Notes: generated from the sequence alone by a model not told the origin. DNA of 64,000 bases from Pseudomonas benzenivorans (GCF_033547155.1 NZ_CP137892.1:1116001-1180000); one strand, 5' to 3'; counted from the first letter of the stretch, positions 37,261-46,271 are shown. A program made the numbers and translations.

Positions 37261-37385
37261 ATTTGCTCAATCTCGGGGTGCGCATAACAGTACACAAATT
37301 GCTATGAAGGCCAGTAAAATAGGGGCTTTCAGAGGGGTTGCAAAGTCCGTGGTTGTCTCGAGGGATTCCACCCTGATTCGGACTA

Positions 37386-37409
37386 ACGGCCCCCAGAAAC
37401 GGCCCCCAG
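37386..37409 (+). repeat. Two direct repeats of ACGGCCCCCAG upstream of the recombinase gene
   Basis: Identical 11-base copies at 37386-37396 and 37399-37409, spaced 13 bases start to start, lie between the att site and the int start. They are candidate arm-type binding sites for the recombinase. Confidence 0.6.
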
Positions 37410-37421
37410 GATGGAACGCCA

Positions 37422-38624
37422 ATGCTGACCGAAAAGCAGATACGCGCACTCAAGCCCGCCGAGAAGGAATTCACCGTCAGCGACGGGCGTAGCGCGAGAG
37501 GAGAAGGAGTGCTGATGCTGCGGGTGCGTCCGAACGGCACCAAGGAGTTTTACTTCCAGCGGCGCCAGGCCGACAGGAAGATCAAGACCAAGCTCGGCAC
37601 CTGGCCCTCACTCAGCTTGACCGAGGCTAGGGACAGGTGCCGAGAGGAAAAGGAGGTACGGCTCTCCGTCGGTACCTTCGGCGATCTCATCGATGCCTAT
37701 GCGGCCAAGCTCAAGGTCGAGGGCGCTGCCAGCGCCAAGCACGTCGAGTGGTCATTCAAGCACTACGTCAGCGAACCTTTCCCCAATCTAGTGACGCGCC
37801 CCGCTGTGATGATCGGACCGGCCGAGATCCGCGACATCCTGGCGAAGATGATCGCCAACGGCGTGACCACCCAAACCAACCGCCTACGTTCGCGCCTGCA
37901 TGCCGCATTTCAGTTCGCCATGCGCCAGGAATACAACCCGCGTAGCTATCTGAAGGACGACGTGCGTTTCGGGTTGCACAGTAACCCGGTGGCCAGCATC
38001 CCGGTGCAAGCCGACTGGGAACAGCCGGGCGATCGTGCGCTGTCGGTCAAAGAGCTGGCGACATTGTGGAACCTGCTGCCCGAACACCTCTCCATTACCA
38101 CGGCCGAGCTGCTGAAGTTTCTGATCGCCGCTGGCGGTCAGCGGCCGGAGCAGTTGCTGCAGTCCGAGCGCACGCTATATCAGGCTGACCATTTCACTAT
38201 TCGTAGCAAGAAGGGAGTCGAGGGGGAGCGCACTCTGCACGTGGTGCCGCTGAACAAGCTGATGAAAGAGAGCCTCAAGGTCATGGATGCGATCAGTGAG
38301 ACAAGTGCCTATCCGTTCCAGGGCAAGGTTGAGGGGCAGCCGCTCAATGTGCAGTCGCTGTCGCGCGCGGTGACCAAACTCTACGGCCGACACACCGATA
38401 AGTTCGACGCACCGTTCACCCTTCGCGATCTGCGTCGCACCTGCAAGACGCTGATGGGGTTGGCTGGACTGGATAAGCAATTGCGGGACCGAATCCAGGG
38501 GCATGCATTCAATGACGTGTCTGCTAAGCACTATGACCGTTACGACTACTTCAAGGAGAAGAAGCGCGGTTTGGATCGATGGGCCAGCTGGCTGGAAAAG
38601 AACGTGATCGGCCCGAAAAGCTGA
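37422..38624 (+). CDS. Tyrosine recombinase (integrase) of an integrative element
   Basis: A 400-residue P4-type integrase. The N-terminal arm-binding domain starts LTEKQIRALKPAEKEFTVSD. A SAM-like core-binding domain follows, then the catalytic domain with arginine in AAGGQRPEQLL, DLRRTCKT, the second-box histidine in RIQGHAF and the nucleophilic tyrosine in SAKHYDRYDY. The HxxR position reads RDLR, so that histidine is replaced by arginine. It is adjacent to a tRNA-Gly fragment, as expected for this class. It integrates and excises the element that carries the conjugation genes. Confidence 0.92.
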   Translation: MLTEKQIRALKPAEKEFTVSDGRSARGEGVLMLRVRPNGTKEFYFQRRQADRKIKTKLGTWPSLSLTEARDRCREEKEVRLSVGTFGDLIDAYAAKLKVEGAASAKHVEWSFKHYVSEPFPNLVTRPAVMIGPAEIRDILAKMIANGVTTQTNRLRSRLHAAFQFAMRQEYNPRSYLKDDVRFGLHSNPVASIPVQADWEQPGDRALSVKELATLWNLLPEHLSITTAELLKFLIAAGGQRPEQLLQSERTLYQADHFTIRSKKGVEGERTLHVVPLNKLMKESLKVMDAISETSAYPFQGKVEGQPLNVQSLSRAVTKLYGRHTDKFDAPFTLRDLRRTCKTLMGLAGLDKQLRDRIQGHAFNDVSAKHYDRYDYFKEKKRGLDRWASWLEKNVIGPKS

Positions 38625-38631
38625 GGGCCGC

Positions 38632-38940
38632 TTACGCGGCCCCCTGAGGTTTCCATTCAGTCGGACTCTGCTGCCAGCGGACCACTTCCGAAGCTCGCCA
38701 ACCGACCCGTCCAGGGGTGATGGGTACCGGACTCGGGAAGCGCTTGGCCTTCACCTCCCGCCACAGCGTCGAGCGCGCCAGGCTGGTGACTTCCAGTACT
38801 TCGGCCTCGCGTAGGAACCTATCCAACCCGCCTGCGACCGAGGATGACTCGACCTGTCGACTGGCAGGTGCAACCGCTTGCCCACCGCACTGTGTCATCA
38901 GCAAATTGCTCGTCTTCATTGCTCCATGCCGTCCCACCAT
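38632..38940 (-). CDS. AlpA-family DNA-binding regulator, probable excisionase
   Basis: Up to 102 residues. The C-terminal part is a MerR-like winged helix typical of AlpA: FLREAEVLEVTSLARSTLWR followed by FPSPVPITPGRVGWRASEVVRW. The start is uncertain; ATG 38940 or 38919 are possible and neither has a strong ribosome site. It converges on int with a 7-base gap. AlpA/Xis proteins control excision and recombinase expression of integrated elements. Confidence 0.8.
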   Translation of the reverse strand: MVGRHGAMKTSNLLMTQCGGQAVAPASRQVESSSVAGGLDRFLREAEVLEVTSLARSTLWREVKAKRFPSPVPITPGRVGWRASEVVRWQQSPTEWKPQGAA

Positions 38941-39213
38941 TCCAGAGGTTTCAGGTTATGGGCAGCGATTCGAGTGGCAAACCACTTGCGTCGTAGATGG
39001 GCGTAGCAGCCGCTGCTGGAATGGAGGTGGCTCAGGAGCGCCAGGAGCGCTTTTGAGGGCCACCATAATCTTTTTCTGACGGAGCTCGAAACCAGCGGCG
39101 CATCCTGGGGGTGGTTTACAAAAATAAGAAAATGCTCAACCAAAGTGACTATTTTTTTATATTTTTAAACCTGGTTCTTGTATGTGGTTTATGAAACATG
39201 TATTTCGATCACT
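38941..39213. promoter_or_regulatory. AT-rich intergenic region upstream of the AbiE pair
   Basis: About 270 bases, markedly A/T-rich near 39110-39180 (runs of A and T around TTTTTTTATATTTTTAAA). It should hold the promoters of the divergent alpA-like and abiE genes. AbiEi-type antitoxins bind inverted repeats in their own promoter, but I could not define one here. Confidence 0.4.
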
Positions 39214-40035
39214 ATGAGTGCGCAAAAATCTGAAAAGCTAAACTCCTTGCTGGCTGGGCTCGGCGACAGCGACCTGGTCTCCAGTGGCTGGTTGAGGGCT
39301 CATGGCTATAGCAGCAGCCTGGTAGCGCGATACATCGCGAGTGGCTGGCTGGAGTCACCTGCACGCGGCGTCTATCAGCGACGAGGCGGACGACTCACTT
39401 GGCCTGCCGTCGTGAGGGCGCTGCAAGAAGGAGAGCGATTACCGCTGCATATTGGCGGGCGCTTTGCCCTGGCCTGGCATGGGCACGAGCATTACCTGCG
39501 ACTGGGCGAGAGTGAGACCGTCACTTTATATGGCCCTGGAAGCCTCCCCGCGTGGGCGGGAAAGCTTCCGCTGAAGGCTGAAGTGGTGCTGTGCGGCAAG
39601 AGCCCGTTCAACCTGACGGTGTTGTCATTCAAGGCCGATATGACTGACGAAGCCCTTCGAAATCTAGGGCTTGAGTGGATAGAGGCCGATGGCGATCGTG
39701 GCCGTATTGTCATCGCAACGCCTGAGCGCGCGCTTCTCGAGCTTTGCGACGGCGTGTCAGACGCATCGCTCGTTTACGAAGTTGATGCGCTCATGCAGGG
39801 TGCTGACACCCTTCGTCCCCAGAGGGTAAGCATGCTGCTGCGCCACTGCACCAGCATAAAAGCCAAGCGCTTGTTCCTGGCATTAGCAGAGCGTCACCAG
39901 CATGCGTGGATGGACCATGTCTCGCTGGAGGACGTATATCTCGGGAAGGGAAAGCGCTGCCTGGTTCCCGATGGTCATTTGAACTCCACCTACCTAATAA
40001 CCTTGCCGGCGGATTTGGATGAGCACTTGGGATAG
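39214..40035 (+). CDS. Type IV toxin-antitoxin system antitoxin, AbiEi family
   Basis: A 273-residue protein from ATG 39214. The N-terminal winged helix (VSSGWLRAHGYSSSLVARYI, then GWLESPARGVYQRRG) is characteristic of AbiEi. The C-terminal half (TPERALLELCDGV, and VDALMQGADTLRPQRVSMLL) matches the antitoxin domain. In known pairs it neutralises the nucleotidyltransferase toxin and represses its own operon. The toxin gene overlaps it by 17 bases. The system gives abortive phage defence and stabilises mobile elements, which fits its place beside int. Confidence 0.87.
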   Translation: MSAQKSEKLNSLLAGLGDSDLVSSGWLRAHGYSSSLVARYIASGWLESPARGVYQRRGGRLTWPAVVRALQEGERLPLHIGGRFALAWHGHEHYLRLGESETVTLYGPGSLPAWAGKLPLKAEVVLCGKSPFNLTVLSFKADMTDEALRNLGLEWIEADGDRGRIVIATPERALLELCDGVSDASLVYEVDALMQGADTLRPQRVSMLLRHCTSIKAKRLFLALAERHQHAWMDHVSLEDVYLGKGKRCLVPDGHLNSTYLITLPADLDEHLG

Positions 40036-40954
40036 ACGTTACACCGACCGCGTCCAGTTGCTGGTGGATATTCTGCCGAGCTTGGCAAAGGAATCGCGCT
40101 TTGCTCTCAAGGGCGGTACCGCGATCAACCTGTTCGAGCATGACTTGCCCAGGCTGTCCGTGGACATTGACCTGACCTGGCTACCGACGCAGGAGTATGC
40201 GCTGGATGCCAGCCAGATTTCCGATGCGTTAGCAGGACTGGCGGCGGTGCTTGGCTCTGCGCCATTAAGGCTACAAGTGCAAACATCTGCGCCCGAGAAA
40301 GGTGGCCTCATAAACCGGCTGATAGTGACTCGTGGTCGAGCCCGGGTGCAGATTGAAACGACCCCGGTTATGCGTGGTTCTGTGCATCCAATACGGACGA
40401 TGGTCGTTCAGCGGCAGGTTCAGGAAACCTTTGGCTTTGCCTCGATCCAGGTGCTCGACTTTGCGGACTTGTACGCGGGGAAAATGGCAGCCGCATTGTC
40501 GAGGCAGCACCCGCGCGACCTCTTCGATATTGGTTTGCTCCTGGAGGACCCGCGCACAGACGAGCGACTGTGGCGAACCTTCCTGATCTACATGACCTGT
40601 AGTCCGAAACCCGCCTGGGAGATGCTGGTTCCAAATGAGCCCAAGGAGTTCGCCGCGATCTACGAGGCCCATTTCCGCGGGATGACTGCTGTACCAGTCA
40701 GTGCAGAGATACTGCTGGAATACCGTGCCAGGCTTCTTCGGCGGATAGCCGGATGGCTTACGCCGCAGTCGAGGGCATTTCTGGAGTCTATCGAGGCGGA
40801 AAGTCCAGACTTCAACTTGATCAATCTGCCGCAGGCAGCCGATCTCCCGGCGGTGAAGCGAAAGCTGCAAAACCTTGCGTCACGATCAGCTTCAAAACGA
40901 TCCGCCGACCTCGCCCAGCTATTAGATGCATTCGAGAAGATCGGGCGCGGATAG
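40019..40954 (+). CDS. Type IV toxin, nucleotidyltransferase AbiEii family
   Basis: A 311-residue protein overlapping the antitoxin gene. The nucleotidyltransferase active site is visible as FALKGGTAINLF near residues 28-39 and LSVDIDLTWLP near residues 47-57, with the paired metal-binding aspartates. DLYAGKMAAALSRQHPRDLFDI is the other family hallmark. Family members transfer nucleotides (GTP in AbiEii, pyrimidines onto tRNA in MenT) and arrest growth. The overlap ensures coupled synthesis with the antitoxin. Everything needed for an active toxin appears present. Confidence 0.9.
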   Translation: MSTWDRRYTDRVQLLVDILPSLAKESRFALKGGTAINLFEHDLPRLSVDIDLTWLPTQEYALDASQISDALAGLAAVLGSAPLRLQVQTSAPEKGGLINRLIVTRGRARVQIETTPVMRGSVHPIRTMVVQRQVQETFGFASIQVLDFADLYAGKMAAALSRQHPRDLFDIGLLLEDPRTDERLWRTFLIYMTCSPKPAWEMLVPNEPKEFAAIYEAHFRGMTAVPVSAEILLEYRARLLRRIAGWLTPQSRAFLESIEAESPDFNLINLPQAADLPAVKRKLQNLASRSASKRSADLAQLLDAFEKIGRG

Positions 40955-40956
40955 TG

Positions 40957-41184
40957 TCAGCTGCTTACACCGGGATTGGCTCTCCTGAACGCCCGATCCC
41001 TGGCCATGAAGGCCTCCAGCATGTGCGGAATGAGCGTCAGGGCATCGACCTCTTCGCCATAGGTTCGCGAGTGCAGCGCCGCGTAGCGCTCGAGGTCGGC
41101 CTTCAGGCTGGCGGGGCAAGTGAAGGTCAGCTTCAGGCTCTCGATTTTCGGCAAAGGGCCGAGGCGCAGCTTGGGCGTGCTCAT
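40957..41184 (-). CDS. DUF2274-type small protein of trb conjugation clusters
   Basis: A 75-residue protein, MSTPKLRLGPLPKIESLKLT and onward, with the FTCPASLKADLERYA stretch typical of the small DUF2274 proteins found after trbI. Its start overlaps the trbI stop (TCAT). The helical pattern resembles a short ribbon-helix-helix-like or assembly protein, but the function is unknown. Its constant association with trb operons suggests a role in conjugation or its control. Confidence 0.8.
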   Translation of the reverse strand: MSTPKLRLGPLPKIESLKLTFTCPASLKADLERYAALHSRTYGEEVDALTLIPHMLEAFMARDRAFRRANPGVSS

Positions 41185-42455
41185 TGCGGGTTCCTTTGTT
41201 GAGTGGAGAAGGACTGGTAGGGGCGCAGGGCCAGGTCGCGGTTGACGATCACCCGTAGGGGCAAGCCGGGGCGCTGGGTCAGCGTGGGTTGGATATCGAG
41301 ATTGCGGCGGGTGACCTCCTGGCCGATCTGGTTCACCGTGTCCTGCAGGCTGTCGCGTCCGGCGATGATGATGCGGTCGCCGTCGGTGCGACTGGTCGGT
41401 GCCGCCAGCTCGGCACCGATGCCCAGCAGGCTGGTCATGGCCGCGCCGGCGACGAGTCGATCCCAGTGCCAGTCGACGCCATCCTCCAGGCCTGCGTAAC
41501 CGGCGGTGTCGCTGCCGACCAGGTTGTCGAGCTGGAAGGAGGAGGTGTCCGGCAGGATCACCCGCTGCCACACCACCTGCACACGACTCTGCCCGTAGCT
41601 CACCTGGCTGTTGTAGCGCCCGAGCAGGCGCGAGCCCTGGGGGATCAGCACATGTTGGCCGGTGGCGCTGTCATAGACCGGCTCTGTCACCGTGGCGATG
41701 ACATCGCCGGGCAGGTCCGACTTGATGCCGGTGACCAGCGCCGCCGCAATGACGGTGCCGGCCATCACCTGGTAGGGCGACTCGGGCATTTGCAGAGATC
41801 CTGAATTACGGATTTGTGCATTTACGGATTTACTGAGAAACGCCTCGTTCCGCTCCTGCTGGGTTGGTGTTCCTGCAGTTGCGGCTACCGCGCCTGACGA
41901 GGCCATACCCGGGATAATGGGATCGGGTTGGGCGCCGCCGCCGGATGCGACGTTCGACTTCCGTGCACTGCCGGTCTGGAAGAACACCGAAGACAACGCC
42001 GCCTCCTCAGTCTCCTTGAGCCTGGCCATGCGTTCGGCCTCGGCCGGGTCGGGACCGGCTTGACGGTAGTCGTAACCCTGCACCTGCTGTTCGGCCCTGA
42101 GGATCGGGCCGCCCAGGTCGCCGGGCAGCGGTGGGCCCAGCTGCGGTATTTCCGGCGCGGCCGGTGGCGGCAACTGCGAGTAGTCCGCCGGCAACTGCTC
42201 CAGGCCCTCGGAGCGCGCCACTCGGTCGACGTTGTACAGCTCCTGTGGCGCCGTGCCCTGGCGGCGCGGCTGCGGTTGCAGCGACCAGAGCAGGGCGCCG
42301 AGCACCGCAGCGGCCAAGCCGCCGGCGAGCAGCGCCAGCATGCGCGGATTGAGGCGAGTGACCGGGCGCGGTTGCGCACGCAGCTCCAGCGCCTCCGGTG
42401 CCTCCTTGGGATGCGGCTCCGATCCCCCGATTTGGATGTCCTGCGTAGTGCTCAT
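41181..42455 (-). CDS. trbI: TrbI/VirB10 conjugative transfer protein
   Basis: A 424-residue protein. It has a cytoplasmic N-terminus, one membrane helix (MLALLAGGLAAAVLGALLWSL), a proline-rich periplasmic spacer, and the conserved C-terminal barrel with VIAAALVTGIKSDLPGDVIA, VLIPQGSRLLGRYNSQ and GADLAA-like GIGAELAAP. VirB10 links inner- and outer-membrane parts of the type IV secretion channel. It is encoded between trbG and the DUF2274 gene in the standard order. Confidence 0.92.
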   Translation of the reverse strand: MSTTQDIQIGGSEPHPKEAPEALELRAQPRPVTRLNPRMLALLAGGLAAAVLGALLWSLQPQPRRQGTAPQELYNVDRVARSEGLEQLPADYSQLPPPAAPEIPQLGPPLPGDLGGPILRAEQQVQGYDYRQAGPDPAEAERMARLKETEEAALSSVFFQTGSARKSNVASGGGAQPDPIIPGMASSGAVAATAGTPTQQERNEAFLSKSVNAQIRNSGSLQMPESPYQVMAGTVIAAALVTGIKSDLPGDVIATVTEPVYDSATGQHVLIPQGSRLLGRYNSQVSYGQSRVQVVWQRVILPDTSSFQLDNLVGSDTAGYAGLEDGVDWHWDRLVAGAAMTSLLGIGAELAAPTSRTDGDRIIIAGRDSLQDTVNQIGQEVTRRNLDIQPTLTQRPGLPLRVIVNRDLALRPYQSFSTQQRNPQ

Positions 42456-42457
42456 GT

Positions 42458-43444
42458 TCAGTGTCTCCGTGCCACGCCATCGGTACGCTCGATCCGCACC
42501 ACGTCGCCTTTGTCGGCGCCCAGGCGCAACTCGGCCGCACCGAACAGCCGGTCGACGATGTAGTAGGGCGAGCGGAAGCGGTAGTTGACCAGTTGCCCGT
42601 CGCCCTGCGGGCCGACCACGAACAGCGGCGGTAACTCACCCTGGGCGATGCCGGCCGGGAACTGGATATACACCTTGCGGCCGTCGTCGAAGGCGCGTAG
42701 CGGCTGCCACGGCGGATTGCTGCCACTGATCGCATAACGAAAACGCAGCTGTTCCAACGTCAGGCCGGCATCCACCGGCGCGGCCGCCTGGGCGGCGCTG
42801 GCGCGGCGCTGCAGGGCGAGCAGGCGGTCTTTGGGGTAGTCCCAGGACGCCGAGGCCATCCAGGCTTTCTCGGTGGAGGTCAGCTCGATCAGGTAGGTGC
42901 GCCGCGTGGTGGTGATGACCAGATTGGTCTTGAGATCGACCCGGGTCGGCTTGACTAGTACGCTGACCCGCAACGCCTCGCCGCTGCCGCTGGAGGTGTC
43001 GCCGACGATCCAGCGCACGGTGTCGCCGGCGGCCACGGTGACCAGCTCCTCGCCGGCCTGCAGGTTGATCGCGGTGACCCGGCCCGGACTGGTGTACAGC
43101 TGATACAGAGCGCCCTCCGAGTAGGGCCAGACCTGGATGGCGTTGACGTAGCCCTCCCGAGTCGGCGCGACCCGCGCGTCGCGGTTGGCCCGGGAGACGC
43201 GCACGCGCTCATCGGCCGGCTCCTGGACCGGCTTTCCCGCCTGGGGATCCGGCAGCGGCTTGAGCTGCGCCGGCAGGGCCAGGGGCTTGGGTACGGCCAC
43301 CACCTCGATGGGCGTGGGCGGCTCCGGCAGGGGCTGTGCCTGAACAGGTTCGTCCAGGGCGATCACCGGCGGCTCGTGGCTGGCGCAGCCGGCCAGCAGG
43401 GCCAGTAGAAGAGGGGAGGCGTAGCGGTAGGCTGAGGTTTTCAT
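42458..43444 (-). CDS. trbG: TrbG/VirB9 conjugative transfer lipoprotein
   Basis: A 328-residue protein with a lipoprotein signal (LLLALLAGCASHEPP), a proline-rich linker, and the VirB9 beta domains: INLQAGEELVTVAAGDTVRW, TNLVITTTRRTYLIEL and a C-terminal YIQFPAGIAQGELPPLF. It forms the outer-membrane core complex with TrbI. Its start overlaps the trbF stop. Confidence 0.92.
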   Translation of the reverse strand: MKTSAYRYASPLLLALLAGCASHEPPVIALDEPVQAQPLPEPPTPIEVVAVPKPLALPAQLKPLPDPQAGKPVQEPADERVRVSRANRDARVAPTREGYVNAIQVWPYSEGALYQLYTSPGRVTAINLQAGEELVTVAAGDTVRWIVGDTSSGSGEALRVSVLVKPTRVDLKTNLVITTTRRTYLIELTSTEKAWMASASWDYPKDRLLALQRRASAAQAAAPVDAGLTLEQLRFRYAISGSNPPWQPLRAFDDGRKVYIQFPAGIAQGELPPLFVVGPQGDGQLVNYRFRSPYYIVDRLFGAAELRLGADKGDVVRIERTDGVARRH

Positions 43445-44148
43445 GGCGTTTGCGCTCCTTGCGTAGTGTCCAGCTCACGGCTCCAGGACAAGCCGTTGAC
43501 GTAGATTCCCAGCGGGTTGCGGCGCAGCTTCTCCTCGGTGCGCGGTGGCTGCAGCACCAGGGCGATCAGCGCCGTCCAGCGCTCCAGGCCGGCGGCCGCA
43601 CCGTTGACGAAACGGCGCTCGATCCAGCGCACCTGGAACGAGCTGTCGCTGGCCCGCACCACGCTGGTGACCTCGACCGTCACCGACTCCTTGCCGACCC
43701 GGGCGAAAGGATCGTGGGTGCGGGCGTAGTCGTTGAGGGTGGCGGCGCCGCGGTCGGTGGTGAAGTGATAGGCCTCCAGCCAGTTCTGCCGCACCACCAC
43801 CGGGTCGATGGACAGGCCGCGCACCAGCTCGATGAAGCGCGCCAGGTGGTGGGCGATCTGCGCATCCTGGGGCTGGTAGGGGCTGGCCGCCTCGCCAACG
43901 GCGCGCACCTGGCCGAGCTGGTCGACCTCCACCACATAGGGCGTGACCGTCGACTGGGCCGCGTGCCAGAGCAGCCCGCCGGCCATCAGCAGGGCCAGGC
44001 CCAGGCAGCCGAAGGCCATAAGCCGCCAGTTGCGCGCCTGCGCCAGGCTGCTGCCCAGGCGTCGATCCCAGACCTGGGCCGCCGCCTGGTAGGGCGTAGT
44101 CGGTTGCGGGCTGTCGCCGTAGCGCACCCGTGGACGTTTGAATCTCAT
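43441..44148 (-). CDS. trbF: TrbF/VirB8 conjugative transfer protein
   Basis: A 235-residue inner-membrane protein. The start has AGGAGAACGAGG upstream. One membrane helix (LMAFGCLGLALLMAGGLLW) follows a short cytoplasmic tail, then the periplasmic VirB8 domain (VTPYVVEVDQLGQVRAVGEA, FIELVRGLSIDP, VNGAAAGLERWTALIAL). VirB8 nucleates assembly of the secretion channel. Confidence 0.92.
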   Translation of the reverse strand: MRFKRPRVRYGDSPQPTTPYQAAAQVWDRRLGSSLAQARNWRLMAFGCLGLALLMAGGLLWHAAQSTVTPYVVEVDQLGQVRAVGEAASPYQPQDAQIAHHLARFIELVRGLSIDPVVVRQNWLEAYHFTTDRGAATLNDYARTHDPFARVGKESVTVEVTSVVRASDSSFQVRWIERRFVNGAAAGLERWTALIALVLQPPRTEEKLRRNPLGIYVNGLSWSRELDTTQGAQTP

Positions 44149-44160
44149 CCTCGTTCTCCT

Positions 44161-45339
44161 TTACGTGTTCGAGGGGTCGCGCACCTGCGGCCCGGGGGAT
44201 GAGCCACCGCCATCTCCACCGCGCAGGCTGTGGGCGACGGTGGTGGCGGCTTGGTTGAGCTGTTGTTTGCGCTGCAGGCGCCTGGCCCAGTCGGGCGGCT
44301 TGTTGGGGGCAGTCGATGGACCGGCAGACGCCGTTACACTGGCGCCAGTTGCAGCAGGCGCTGCCGCATCTGGCGTCATACCCGCGGCCAGGGGCTTGGC
44401 GCCGCCCATGGCCAGACGCGACGCAGCGGGGGCCATACGGGCGCCGGCCAGCACGGCGCCGCCGACGCCCGCCGCCACCGCGGTGGCGCCCGCGGCCATG
44501 CCGGTAGCCGCGAGGGCGGTACCGGCCGCGGCACCGGCTCCGAGTTGCGGTGCGCCGGAGACCAGGCCAGTGGCGATGCCCGGGCCGAAGATGCCCAGGC
44601 CGAGCAACGCCAGGGCGGCGAGCATGACCGCCAGGGCGTGGTCGATGGAGGGTTCGTCCGGCAGTGTCTGGAACTCGGCGAACAGCCCGCTGCCGATGCC
44701 GACGATCACCGCCAGAACCAACACCTTGATGCCGGAGGCCACCACGTTGCCCAGCACCTTCTCGGCGAGGAAGGCGGTCTTGTTCCACAGGGCGAAGGGC
44801 ACCAGAACGAAGCCGGCCAGCGTGGTCAGCTTGAACTCGACCAGGGTGACGAACAGCTGAATGGCCAGGAAGAAGAAACTGACGATCACCACCAGCCAGG
44901 CCAGGAACAGCACCAGGATGCTGTGCAAGTTTTCGAAGACTTCCGGAAATCCGCTGAGCATGCTGATCTGCTCGAGCAGCGGGGCTCCGGCATCGATGCC
45001 GATAGCGGCCAGCCGTCCTGGTTTCAGGAATTCGGCGGGGCTTAGCGCGGATCCTGCCGCCAGTAACCCTAATCCGGCGAAGGAGTGGAAGATGATCTTC
45101 GCCAGTGCGTTGAAGTTGCCGATGAGGAAGGCGAAGGCGCCGACGTAGAGGGTCTTCTTGATCAGCCGGGTGCTGACGTCCTCGCCGCCCATGGCCCAGA
45201 ACAGCCCGGCCAGGGTCATGTCGATGGCCACCAGGGTCAGGCTGAGAAAGGCCACCTCGCCGCCGAGCAGGCCGAAGCCCGAGTCGATGTACTGACCGAA
45301 CACCGCGAGGAAGCGGTCGATCACGCTGACGTCGTTCAT
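44161..45339 (-). CDS. trbL: TrbL/VirB6 conjugative transfer protein
   Basis: A 392-residue polytopic membrane protein. Several hydrophobic segments (VAFLSLTLVAIDMTLAGLFW, LVVIVSFFFLAIQLFVTLVE, LALLGLGIFGPGIATGLV) span the first 270 residues. An alanine/glycine-rich C-terminal tail follows. VirB6 homologues form the inner-membrane part of the channel. Its start overlaps the stop of the small lipoprotein gene. Confidence 0.9.
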   Translation of the reverse strand: MNDVSVIDRFLAVFGQYIDSGFGLLGGEVAFLSLTLVAIDMTLAGLFWAMGGEDVSTRLIKKTLYVGAFAFLIGNFNALAKIIFHSFAGLGLLAAGSALSPAEFLKPGRLAAIGIDAGAPLLEQISMLSGFPEVFENLHSILVLFLAWLVVIVSFFFLAIQLFVTLVEFKLTTLAGFVLVPFALWNKTAFLAEKVLGNVVASGIKVLVLAVIVGIGSGLFAEFQTLPDEPSIDHALAVMLAALALLGLGIFGPGIATGLVSGAPQLGAGAAAGTALAATGMAAGATAVAAGVGGAVLAGARMAPAASRLAMGGAKPLAAGMTPDAAAPAATGASVTASAGPSTAPNKPPDWARRLQRKQQLNQAATTVAHSLRGGDGGGSSPGPQVRDPSNT

Positions 45340-45524
45340 GGCACGGCCTCGTCGAAACTCGGCGGAATGGCCGGCAACTCCGCGGCGCGGCGAAACTCAC
45401 CCGGTCGCGCGCAGCCGGAGTAGAAGCGCTCGCTCAACGATGTGGCCTGTTCGCCGGCGATCTCGACGTCCTGGTCGCAAGCTGCCAGCCCGAGAAGCAC
45501 CGAACTCAGGATCAACACTCTCAT
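45336..45524 (-). CDS. Small lipoprotein, TrbK-like entry exclusion candidate
   Basis: A 62-residue protein starting at ATG 45524 (AGGGAG 8 bases upstream; a GTG at 45533 is less well spaced). It has a lipobox, ILSSVLLGLAAC, with the lipidated cysteine near residue 16, then a short polar tail containing a second cysteine. Position between trbJ and trbL is where trbK, the entry-exclusion lipoprotein, sits in trb operons. Sequence similarity in this class is weak, so the assignment rests on location and lipobox. Confidence 0.7.
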   Translation of the reverse strand: MRVLILSSVLLGLAACDQDVEIAGEQATSLSERFYSGCARPGEFRRAAELPAIPPSFDEAVP

Positions 45525-45536
45525 CGTCCGCACTCC

Positions 45537-46271
45537 CTACCGATAGAACTGCACGGGGTAGGGGGTATAGGGCGTGCCGCTGCCCATGAAACGCCGGCGC
45601 AGTTCGCGTGCCTCCTCGGCGGCCGCGGCCTGGCGGGCCAGCTCCAGGGCGATCGCACGGTTCTGGGTGATCTGCAGCTGCTGGGCCTGGATCGACTGCT
45701 TGGCCTGCAGGGCCAGCAGCTGGTTGGTGGCCTGGGCCGCCTGCAGGGCGCCGCCGGCGGCCTGGCTCTGGTTGACCAAGTCGGCCAGTACGCTCTCGTC
45801 CTGGGCCAGGTTCTGCGCGACCTGGGCCTGCACGCGCATGGCGGTGTGCAGGCCGTCGAGGCCCTGCCGCCAGCGTTCGCGTGCCTCCTGGGCCATGCGC
45901 TGGCCGCTGGTGTCGTGTGCATATTCGGCGGGATAGAGGCGGGCGAACTCCCGGTCCAGGCGCTGCACCTCGAAGGCCAGGCCCTGGGCCTCGGCCAGCA
46001 GCCGTTCGGTGCTGGCCAGGGTCACGCGCAGGCGATTGACCACGTTGTAGTCCAGCCGCGCCAGGTGGCGGGCCTGGTTGACCAGCATCTGGCTTTCGTT
46101 CTGCAGCTGGCTGACCTGGTTGTTGATCAGTTCCAGGGTGCGCACCGCGGTGAGGGTGTTCTGCACCAGGTTGGTCGGGTCGATCACGGTGACGGCACTG
46201 GCCGGTTGCAAGGCCAGCAGCCCCAGGGCCAGCAGCGTGACGACAGGTGAAAGACGGATAGGCAACTTCAT
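45537..46271 (-). CDS. trbJ: TrbJ/VirB5 conjugative transfer protein
   Basis: A 244-residue periplasmic protein. ATG 46271 has AAGGAG 8 bases upstream. The signal peptide is PVVTLLALGLLALQPASA; the mature part starts VTVIDPTNLVQNTLTAVRTL, the standard TrbJ opening, and continues as long helices rich in Gln and Ala. VirB5-type proteins are minor pilus components. Its start overlaps the trbE stop. Confidence 0.9.
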   Translation of the reverse strand: MKLPIRLSPVVTLLALGLLALQPASAVTVIDPTNLVQNTLTAVRTLELINNQVSQLQNESQMLVNQARHLARLDYNVVNRLRVTLASTERLLAEAQGLAFEVQRLDREFARLYPAEYAHDTSGQRMAQEARERWRQGLDGLHTAMRVQAQVAQNLAQDESVLADLVNQSQAAGGALQAAQATNQLLALQAKQSIQAQQLQITQNRAIALELARQAAAAEEARELRRRFMGSGTPYTPYPVQFYR

